Source: Crossaster papposus
Taxonomy: Eukaryota; Echinodermata; Asteroidea; Velatida; Solasteridae
Assembly: GCA_037893245.1 (NCBI GenBank)
Contig: JBAIAA010000533.1
Location: 186,001 to 250,000 of the forward strand
Reading direction: 5' to 3'
Length of the DNA: 64,000 nt
Part shown: positions 54,326 to 64,000 of the stretch, piece by piece
How the letters are laid out: the number at the start of each line of letters is the position of its first letter
Position numbering within the stretch: the stretch's first letter is position 1
Notes under the pieces: model-generated
What the model was told of the DNA's origin: nothing
The model's input: the letters and a program-made list of their open reading frames with translations, nothing else
The model's database searches: none
Translations under genes and position numbers: made by a program

Positions 54326-57300
54326 TCAATGATTGGCACTTTTATCAATTCGATCGACTTGAGACTTAGCACACACCTCAACCACGATCCCCAGGAGGGC
54401 CAAGAAGAAAATCGTCATGATGACGTCACCACGGTGGGTCCAATGACGTCACGTAAAGGTGCAGTCTCTCTCCGGAAATATACAGGTCCGATTGTATTGG
54501 GGTCAAACTTGGTATGCAAGTATTTTGGGATATGTTATAGACGAAAAATGAGATGACGTCAATGCAACGTCAACGGGTGTCATGTGACATCACATTAAAT
54601 TTGCAGTGTTTGGAACCCTCTATCTCAGGAAGTACAGGCACGATTGTGGTCAAACTTGGTATGCATGTATTCCAGGATATGTTATAGACGGAAATTAAGA
54701 TGACATCATGATGACTTAATCGGATGTCATGTGACGTCACATTAAAGGTTAATTTTTCCGCGTAGGATCTGTACACGTTTTTTTTCAACTAAAATACGGA
54801 TCTGTAACAGTACTTTGATAAATCCTATCAACTTCAGACTTTGCACACACTTAGACCACCACCAATATATAATGTAGAAAGTCATTTTAGACACCCGAAA
54901 CAGCTCTGTGTTTGTCCACAAACACATGTCTAGTTTTTTTTTTTTCTCCTTCAGACTCTTCTCCATAGGGTTTGTACACGTTTTTTGTTCGGACAATACA
55001 CTTTGGCACTTTGTTAAATCCGATCGACTTGAGACTTGGCATACACTTAGACCACCACCCACAGATGATCCTAGAAGAAATTCGTCACGATTACATCATT
55101 CATGGTCACGTGACGTCACGTTAAAGGGGCAATTTTTCCCCATAGGATTTGTACACGTTTTCCTTCAGACTATTGACTTTGACACTTTGTTAAATCCGAT
55201 TGACTCGAGACTTAGTACACAGCTCAACCACCATCCTCAGAAGAGCCAAGAGGAAAATTGTCATGATGACGTCATCGGGGGTCATGTGACGTCACATTAA
55301 AGGTGCAGTTTTTAAGACCCTCTACCTCTGGAAGTACATGTCCGATTGGGGTCAAACTTGGTATTCAGGTATTCCATGATGAGTTATAGACGAAAATTAA
55401 GATGACATTATGATGACGTCATCGGGTGTCATGTGACGTCACATTAACGGTGCAGTTTTTAGGACCCTCTATCTCTGAAAGTACATGTCCGATTGGGGTA
55501 AAACTTGGTATACGGGTATTCCGGGATGTGTTATAGACGAAAAATAGGGTGACGTCATGATGACATTATCGTGGGTCATGTGACGTCACATTAAAGGTGT
55601 AGTTTTTAAGACTCTATATCTTTGGAAGTACAAGTCCAATTAGGGTCAAACTTGGTATTCAGGTATTCCAGGATGTGTTATAGACGAAAATTAAGTTGAC
55701 GTAATGATGACGTCATCAGGTGTCATGTGACGTCACATTAATGGTGTAGTTTTACCCATAGGTTTGTCATGGGACGTCATATTAAAGGTTCAGTTTTAAG
55801 GACCCTCTATCTCTAGAAGTACATGTCCGATTGGGGTCAAACTTGGTATGCAAGTATTCCAGGATGTGTTACAGACGAAAATTAAGATGACATCATGATG
55901 ACATCATCGGGTATCATGTGACGTCACATTAAAGGTTCAATTTTCCCCATAGGATTTGTACACGTTTTTTTCAACTAATTTATCTTTTGCACTTGTGTAA
56001 ATCCAATCGACTTCAGACTTGGCACACATATAGACCACCACACATACATATTGAAAGTAACGTTAGACAATCGAAACAGCTCTGTGTTTGTCCACAAACA
56101 CATGTCTAGTTTTTCTTTTTTTTCCTCAGTTTCAGACTTTTCTTCAGCCAATACACTTTGACAGTTTGGTAAATCCGATCGACTTGAAACTTGGCATACA
56201 CTTAGACCACCACCCACAGATGGTCCTAGAAGAAATTCGTAACGATTACGTCATTCATGGTCACGTGACGTCACGTTAAAGGTGCAATTTTTTCCCATAG
56301 GATTTGTACACGTTTTTCTTCAAAATATTGAATTTGACACTTCTGTAAATTCGATCGACTTGAGACTTAGCACAGACCTCGACCGCTATCCTTAGGAGGG
56401 CCAAGAGAAAAATAATCAATATGACGTCATCGCGGGTCATGTGACGTCACATTAAAGGTGTAGTTTTTAAGACCCTCTAACTCTGAAAGTACAAGTCCGG
56501 TTGGGGTCAAACTTGGTTTGCAAGTATTCGAGGATGTGTTATAGACGAAAATTAAGATGACGTAATTATGACATCATCGGGTGTCATGTGACGTCACATT
56601 AAAGGTTCAATTTTCTCCATAGGTTTTGTACACGTTTTTCTTTAGACTATTGAATTTGACAATTTGGTAAATCCGATCGACTTCAGACTTAGCACACACC
56701 TCGACCACCATACCCAGGAGGGCCAAGGTGAAAATCGTCAGGATGACGTCATCGTGGATCATGTGACGTCACATTAAAGGGGCAGATTTTAGGACCCTCT
56801 ATCTCTGGAAGTACATGTCTGATTGGGGCCAAACTTGGTATGCAAGTATTCCAGAATGTGTTATAGACGAAAATTAAGTTGACGTCATGATGACGTCATC
56901 AGGTGTCATGTGACGTCACATTAAAGGTGTAGTTTTCCCCATAGGTTTTGTACACGTTTTCCTTCAGACTATTGACTTTGACACTTTGGTAAATTCACTC
57001 GACTCCAGACTTAGCATACACTTAGAACACCACCCACAGATGGTTCTGGAGGAAATTTGGCACGATTGCGTAATTCAAGGTCACGTGACATGACGTTAAA
57101 GGTTCAATTTCCCACCCATAGGTTTTGTACACGTTTTTCTTTAGACTATTGACTTTGACACTTTCGTAATTTTGATCGACTTGATACCTAGCACACACTT
57201 CGACCACCATCCACAGGAAGGCCAAGAGAAAACTCGTGATGATGACGTCATCGTGGGTCATGTGACGTCACATTAAACGTTCAGTTTTTTTAATAGCATT

Positions 57301-57452
57301 TGTACACGTTTTTTTCAAGCAATATATTTGGCACTTTGGTAAATCCGATCGATTTCAGACTTGATACACACTAGACCACCACCCACATATTGAAAGTCAT
57401 TTTAGACATTCGAAACAGCTCTGTGTTTGTCCACAAACACATGTCTAGTTAT
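54326..57452 (+). repeat. TGACGTCA-rich array, left arm of giant inverted repeat
   Basis: These are the same modules as at 29480-33800, in the same orientation. Modules of the type GTCCGATTGGGGTCAAACTTGGTATGCAAGTATTCC...GTTATAGACGAAAATTAAGATGACATCATGATGACATCATCGGG recur about every 160 bp. Hairpin-CTAG ends lie at about 54897, 56080 and 57413. Confidence 0.92.
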
Positions 57453-57555
57453 TTCTGTATTCTGTATAAAAAAACAAACAGATCTCGCCAGACTTTTCCG
57501 TTTCAAAATTGGACCATTGGACTTTTACCAATTTTGTAGCATCAAAATAAATGAA
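57453..57555. other. Centre of the giant inverted repeat
   Basis: About 100 bp of unrelated sequence (TATTTCTGTATTCTG ... AGCATCAAAATAAATGAAA) lies between two head-to-head hairpin-CTAG ends. The two flanking array arms run outward from here in opposite orientation. Confidence 0.85.
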
Positions 57556-60500
57556 ACTAGACATGTGTTTGTGGACAAACACAGAGCTGTTTCGGGTGTC
57601 TAACATTACTTTCTATATGTGTATCTGATGATGGTCTTTGTGTGTGCCAAGTCTGAAGTCGATTGGATTTACACAATTGCCAAAGATATATTAGTTGAAA
57701 AAACGTGTACAAATCCTATGGGGAAAACTGAACCTTTAATGTGACGTCACATGACACCCGATGATGTCATCATGATGTCATCTTAATTTACGTCTATGAC
57801 ATATTCTGGAATACTTGCATACCAAGTTTGGCCCCAATCAGACATGTACTTCCAGAGATAGAGGGTCCTAAAATCTGCCCCTTTAATGTGACGTCACATG
57901 ACCCACGATGACGTCATCCTGACGATTTTCCCCTTGGCCCTCCTGGGTTTGATGGTCGAGGTGTGTGCTAAGTCTGAAGTCGATCGAATTGACAGAAGTG
58001 TCAAATTCAATATTTTGAAGAAAAACGTGTACAAAACCTATGGAGAAAATTGAACCTTTAATGTGACGTCACATGACACCCGGTGATGTCATAATTACGT
58101 CATCTTAATTTTCGTCTATAACACATCCTCGAATACTTGCAAACCAAGTTTGACCCCAACCGGACTTGTACTTTCAGAGTTAGAGGGTCTTAAAAAACTG
58201 CACCTTTAACGTGACGTCACATGACCCCCGATGACGTAATCATGACGATTTTCCTCTTGGCCATCCTGAGGATGGTGGTTGAGGTTTATATTAAGTCTAA
58301 AGTCAATCGGATTTACCAAAGTGTCAAAGTCAATAGTCTGAAGAAAAACGTGTACAAAACCTATGGGAAAAAATTGCACCTTTAACGTGACGTCACGTGA
58401 CCAAGAATTATGTAATCGCGACGAATTTGTTCTAGGACCGTCCTTGGGTGGTTGTCTAAATGTATGCCAAGTCTCAAGACGATCGGATTTACAAAAGTGT
58501 CAAAGTGTATTGGCTGAATAAAACTGTGTACAAACTATATGGAGAAAAGTCTGAAACTGAGGAAAAAAAGGAAAAAGAAACTAGACATGTGTTTGTGGAC
58601 AAACACAGAGCTGTTTCGGATGTCTAACATGACTTTCAATATGTGGGTGGTGGTCTAGTGTGTATCAAGTCTGAAATCGATCGGATTTACCAAAGTGCCA
58701 AATATATTGCTTGAAAAAAACGTGTACAAATGCTATTAAAAAAACTAAACCTTTAATGTACAAACCCTATGGGGGGAAAATTAAACCTTTAACATCATGT
58801 CACGTGACCTTGAATTACGCAATCGTGCCAAATTTCCTCCAGAACCATCTGTGGGTGGTGTTCTAAGTGTATGCTAAGTCTGGAGTCGAGTGAATTTACC
58901 AAAGTGTCAAAGTCAATAGTCTGAAGGAAAACGTGTACAAAACCTATGGGGAAAACTACACCTTTAATGTGACGTCACATGACACCTGATGACGTCATCA
59001 TGACGTCAACTTAATTTTCGTCTATAACACATTCTGGAATACTTGCATACCAAGTTTGGCCCCAATCAGACATGTACTTCCAGAGATAGAGGGTCCTAAC
59101 ATCTGCCCCTTTAATGTGACGTCACATGACCCACGATGACGTCATCATGACGAATTTCCCTTGGCCCTCCTGGGGATTGTGGTCGAGATGTGTGCCAAGT
59201 CTCAAGTCGATCAAATTTACGAAAGTGTCAAAGTCAATAGTCTAAAGAAAAACGTGTACAAAACCTATGGGGGAAAAATTGAACCTTTAACGTGACGTCA
59301 CGTGACCTTGAATGACGCAATCGCGCCGAATTTCTTTCAGGAACATCTGGGGGTGGTGTTCTAAGTGTATGGCAAGTTTCAAGTCGATCAGATTTACCAA
59401 AGTGTCAAAGTGTATTGGCAGAACAAACGTGTACAAATCCTATGGGAAAAAATGACACAAAAAAAAAGACAAAAAAAAAGAAAAACTAGATATGTGTTTG
59501 TGGACAAACACAGAGCTGTTTCGGATGTCTAAAATGTCTTTCATTATTATATATATATGTGTGTGTGGTGGTCTAAGTGTGTGCCAAGTCTAAAGTCGAT
59601 CGGATTTACCAAAGTGCCAAAGATATATTGGTTGAACAAAAACGTGTACAAATCCTATGGGAAAAACTGAACCTTTAATGTGATGTAACATGACACCCGG
59701 CGATGTCATCATGACGTCATCTTAATTTTCGTCTATAACACATCCTCGAATACTTGCAAACCAAGTTTGACCCCAACCGGACTTGTACTTTCAGAGTTAG
59801 AGGGTCTTAAAAACTACACCTTTAATGTGACGTCACATGACCCGCGATGACGTCATCTTGATTATTTTTTTCTTGGCCCTCCTAAGGATGGTGGTCGAGG
59901 TCTGTGCTAAGTCTCAAGTCGATCGAATTTACAGAAGTGTAAAATTCAATATTTTGAAGAAAAACGTGTACAAAACCTATGGAGAAAATTGAACCTTTAA
60001 TGTGACGTCACATGACACCCGGTGATGTCATAATTAATTCATCTTAATTTTCGTCTATAACACACCCTCGAATACTTGCAAACCAAGTTTGACCCCAACC
60101 GGACTTGTACTTTCAGAGTTAGAGGGTCTTAAAAACTACACCTTTAATGTGACGTCACATGACCCGCGATGACGTCATCTTGATAATTTTTTTCTTGGCC
60201 GTCCTAAGGATGGTGGTCGAGGTCTGTGCTAAGTCTCAAGTCGATCAAATTTACAAAAGTGTCAAATTCAATATTTTAAAGAAAAACGTGTACAAACCCT
60301 ATGGGGAAATAAATTACACCTTTAACGTCACGTCACGTGACCTTGAATGACGCAATCGTGCCGAATTTCGTCCAGGACTATCTGTGAGTGGTGTTCTAAG
60401 TGTATGCTAAGTCTCAAGTCGATCGAATTCATTAAAGTGTCAAAGTCAACAGTTTGAAGAAAAACGTGTACAAAACCTATGGGGAAAATGTTACCTTTAA

Positions 60501-60862
60501 CATGACGTCACGTGACCTTGAATGACGGAATCGCGACGAATTTCTTCTAGGACCGTCCTTGGGTGGTTGTCTAAATGTATGCCAAGTCTCAGGTCGATCG
60601 GATTTATCAAAGTGTCAAAGTGTATTGGCAGAAAAAACGTGTACAAATCCTATGGGAAAAAGTGACAAAAAAAATAAATAAATAAATAACTAGATATGTG
60701 TTTGTGGACAAACACAGAGCTGTTTCGATTGTCTTACTTTCAATATGTGTGTGAGGTGGTCTATGTGTGTGCCAAGTCTGAAGTCGATTGGATTTACACA
60801 AGTGCCAAAGATATATTAGTTGAAAAAAAACGTGTACAAATCCTATGGGGAAAATTGTACCT
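57556..60862 (-). repeat. TGACGTCA-rich array, right arm (inverted)
   Basis: This is the reverse-complement orientation of the same modules. Segment 58975-59115 is close to the reverse complement of 56771-56925, including the rarer words GGGGCCAAACTTGG and AACTTAATTTTC, so part of the arm was copied as an inversion. Hairpin-CTAG ends lie at about 57556, 58580, 59487 and 60690. Confidence 0.92.
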
Positions 60863-61548
60863 TAGACCTATGAAAAACATACTGCTGCTGAGATACAATT
60901 TATAATGTTTTAATGCAGGGTCAAAGACCTTTGACCCTCAGAAAGGGAATTTCCCCTCCTTCTTTGCTCTTGGAATAAATAATAACCCCCATACCCGCCA
61001 CAATAAGTTGAAATTAGCCTCTTAGATTTGTTTTTGTTCATGGTAATTTTCCTGTTATTTTACTAATATGACATTTTAGTAATACGTCTATTTTTGACCT
61101 TTGACCTTTTTCTGTAAGGGGCCAGTAGTTATTCTATGTCATCTTCTTTCATAATCCTGTGCATTTTGACACCAATATCATCTATATACTATATTTTGTT
61201 GCTATAAATATGACATTTTAGTAATAAAATTGTTTTGTGACCTTTGACCTCATTTTCGGAGGTCAGGATTTGGTCCCAAGGGTCAATAATTATTTGATGT
61301 CATCTTCTATTGTAATTCTGTGCATTTTGACACCAAGATCATCTATATACCATATTTTGTTGCTAAAATATAATTTTTAATGATTTGGGCAGGGGTCAAT
61401 GAACTTTGACCTCTAATAAAAAAAATAACCAACCCCTATCCCTCCTTCCTTTTTGTTGGTAGTTGTCCATACCCATACCTACCCAAATCAGTTGAAATTA
61501 GCTTCTTTTAAATTTGTTCACAGATGAACCTTAAGTTAGGGATACTAT
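60863..61548 (+). repeat. TTTGACC-family interspersed repeat, copy 3
   Basis: This full-looking copy interrupts the inverted array. It begins around GACCTATGAAAAACATACTG and ends CTTAAGTTAGGGATACTA, the same end as copy 2. It contains TGACCTTTGACCT-like words at about 61097 and 61239 and is nearly identical in part to the copy that truncates the Polinton-like gene. Confidence 0.88.
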
Positions 61549-61574
61549 GCACACTGCGAGAAACGATTGAAATC

Positions 61575-62434
61575 AACAACTAGACATGTGTTTGTGGACA
61601 AACACAGAGCTGTTTCGACTGTCTAACGTTACTTTCAATATGTGTGCTATAGGTCTATGTGTGTGCCAAGTCTGAAGTCGATTGGATTTACACAAGTGCA
61701 AAAGATAAATTAGTTGAAAAAAACATGTACAAATCCTATGGAGAAAAATTGAACCTTTAATGTGACGTCACATGATACCCGATGATGTCATCATGATGTC
61801 ATCTTAATTTTCGTCTGTAACACATCCTGGAATACTTGCATACCAAGTTTGACCCCAATCGGACATGTACTTCTAGAGATAGAGGGTCCTTAAAACTAAA
61901 CCTTTAATGTGACGTCACATGACCCACGATGACGTCATTATTACGATTTTTCCCTTGGCCCTCCTGGTGATGGTGGTCGAGTTATGTGCTAAGTCTGAAG
62001 TCGATAAAATTCACGAAAGTGTCAAAGTCAATAGTCTAAAGAAAAACGTGTACAAACCCTATGGGGAAAAAAATTGCACCTTTAACTTCACGTCACGTGA
62101 CCTTGAATGACGCAATCGTGCCATATTTATTTCAGAAATATCTGGGGGTGGTATTCTAAGTGTATGCCAAGTTTCAAGTCGGTCGGATTTACCGAAGTGC
62201 CAAAGTCAATAGTCTGAAGAAAAACGTGTACAAAACCTATGGGGAAAATTAAACCTTTAACGTGACGTCACGTGACCTTGAATGACGCAATCGAGCCAAA
62301 TTTCTTCTAGGACCATCTGTGGGTGGAGGTCTAAGTGTATACCAAGTCTCAAGTCGATTGGATTTAGCAAAGTGCCAAAGTGTATTGGCAGAACAAACGT
62401 GTGTAAATCCTATGGGTAAAAACACTGAAAGTGG

Positions 62435-62481
<47 letters not shown>

Positions 62482-63247
62482 CTTTAACGAAAACAAAAGC
62501 TGTTTCGGTGGAAAACCGAAACAGCTAAAAAAAAAAAAAAAAAGAAAAACTAGAAATGTGTTTGTGGACAAACACAGAGCTGTTTCGCATGTCTAAAATG
62601 CCTTTCAATATTTGTGTGGTGGTCTAAGTGTGTGCCAAGTCTAAAGGCGATCGAATTTAGTGCCAAAGATAAATTGGTTAAAAAAACGTGTACAAATCCT
62701 ATGGGGAAAACTGACCTTTAATGTGACGTCACATGACCCACGATGACGTCATTATTACGATTTTTCCCTTGGCCTTCCTGGGGATGGTGGTCGAGGTATG
62801 CGCTAAGTCTGAAGTCGATCAAATTTACGAAAGTGTCAAAGTCAATAGTCTAAAGAAAAACGTGTACAAACCCTATGGGGAAAAAAATTGAACCTTTAAC
62901 GTCACGTCACGTGACCTTGAATGACGCAATCGCGCCGAATTTTTTTCAGAAACATCTGGGGCTGGTGTTCTAAGTGTATGCCAAGTTTCAAGTCGGTCGG
63001 ATTTACCAAAGTGTCAAAGTCAATAGTCTGAAGAAAAACGTGTACAAAACCTATGGGGAAAATTTTACCTTTAACATGACGTCACGTGACCTTGAATGAC
63101 GTAATCGCGACGAATTTCTTCTAGGACCGTCCTTGGGTGGTTGTCTAAATATATGCCAAGTTTCAAGTCGATCGGATTTACCAAAGTGTCAAAGTGCTAT
63201 GCCAGAACAAACGTGTACAAATCCTATGGAAAAAAGTCTGAAAGAGG

Positions 63248-63278
<31 letters not shown>

Positions 63279-63330
63279 CTTTAACGAAAACAAAAGCTGT
63301 TTCGGCTGAAATGCCGAAACAGCTAAAAAT
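61575..63330 (-). repeat. TGACGTCA-rich array, continued inverted
   Basis: The inverted modules continue after the TTTGACC-family insertion, with hairpin-CTAG ends at about 61580 and 62548. Poly-A tracts lie at about 62436-62480, 62527-62545 and 63248-63266, each next to an AGCTGTTTCGG hairpin. Confidence 0.9.
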
Positions 63331-63479
63331 CCTACAATGTTCATCGTGCATAAGTACCAGTGCATGCGGTCGCATGATGTTTGCAAGTACAAACGCCCAA
63401 TTATTCTGCGCGTGCGCATAATAACCGACAACAAAAACCTAGCTTGCTGGAAAAAAAATCAGGTCAAAATGTATGACCG

Positions 63480-64000
63480 GTCGTGAAATTTACGTAGATA
63501 TTCAAGATTTTTGAGGCAAGTCGTGAAATTTGTTGCGAATATCGACGTCAAATTTGACGTCAATATTCGCGACTTTTTGGGAAACTCTTGAAATTTGACG
63601 TCAATATTGACGTCAATATTCGCGACTTTGGGGAAAGTCGCGAATATCGCCGTCAAATTTGACGTCAATATTTGCAACTTTTTGGGAAACTCTTGAAATT
63701 TGACGTCAATATTGATGTCAATGTTCGCGACCTTGGGGAAAGTCGTGAAATTTGACGTCAATACGACGATATTCAAGACTTTGGGAGCAAGTCGTAAAAT
63801 TTGTTGCGAATATCGACGTCAAATTTGACGTAAATATTCGCGACTTTCGGAGAAACTCTTAAAATTTGACGTCAATATTGATGTCAATATTGGTGTCAAT
63901 ATTGATGTCAATATTCGCGACTTTGGAGAAAGTCGTGAAATTTGACGTCAATATTGACGTCAATATTAGCAACTTTTGGGGGAAAGTCATAACATTTGAC
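63480..64000 (+). repeat. Minisatellite 4, TTTGACGTCAATATT units
   Basis: Tandem, partly palindromic units combine AAATTTGACGTCAATATTGACGTCAATATTCGCGACTTT and GGGGAAAGTCGTGAAATTTGACG with a period of roughly 60-110 bp and higher-order mixing. The array runs off the window end. It also contains TGACGTCA but is otherwise unrelated to the neighbouring modules. ORFs in it are spurious. Confidence 0.88.

Noticed and set aside
29480-63330. CRISPR-like array
   Set aside because: Repeats are long, diverged and contiguous without unique spacers of constant length, and the genome is eukaryotic.

Overview
This is eukaryotic nuclear DNA from a marine invertebrate, most likely an echinoderm and plausibly a sea star. 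The only clear host gene is the 3' half of a CMP-N-acetylneuraminate hydroxylase (CMAH) on the minus strand. Nine exons (20482-27785) join in consistent reading phases with GT/AG borders, and the last exon encodes a hydrophobic C-terminal anchor like the one reported for the membrane-bound starfish enzyme. CMAH makes CMP-Neu5Gc. The exons for the N-terminal half (Rieske and upstream part) are not seen in the window. No rRNA, tRNA, CRISPR or bacterial-type signal was found.

Nearly everything else is mobile or repetitive DNA. Positions 1-3360 hold two copies of a unique-looking sequence. The second copy is split by a 579-bp and a 748-bp transposon, and the first copy preserves both empty target sites. 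Positions 3711-10746 are a Polinton/Maverick-like block: a SAP-like plus protein-primed DNA polymerase B gene broken by one-base shifts, a convergent rve integrase, a small two-membrane-segment coiled-coil protein, and a divergent protein of unknown function whose 3' end is cut by a repeat. Positions 10627-13530 are mostly an interspersed repeat carrying AGGTCAAAGGTCA-type motifs. A RecQ-like helicase fragment follows, then a second hAT-like element (14315-15337) with another hAT-like element nested in it. Positions 15.6-29.4 kb carry CMAH and many short inverted-repeat elements, five of them with perfect TTAA duplications.

Positions 29.5-33.8 kb and 54.3-63.4 kb are arrays of one repeat family rich in TGACGTCA. 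Each module ends in a strong hairpin followed by CTAG, as at a Helitron 3' end. The second array is a giant inverted repeat (arms about 3 kb, centre about 57.5 kb). Positions 35.6-40.8 kb hold three different minisatellites in succession. Positions 41109-51410 (minus) are one uninterrupted 3433-codon frame of an autonomous Helentron-type Helitron. It contains cysteine-rich octapeptide repeats, a PHD finger, a herpes-tegument-like (C76) cysteine protease, an OTU protease, 18-residue basic repeats, a DUF6570-like region, a Rep (HUH/Y2) nuclease, a PIF1 helicase and a C-terminal endonuclease. The window ends in another minisatellite (63.5-64.0 kb).

The most unusual items are the Helentron with two different predicted deubiquitinase-type proteases, the Polinton-like block with a tandemly expanded cysteine-rich insert in its polymerase and three same-direction one-base breaks, and the resolved exon structure of a membrane-anchored CMAH. 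Domain calls come from motif reading alone, with no database search.
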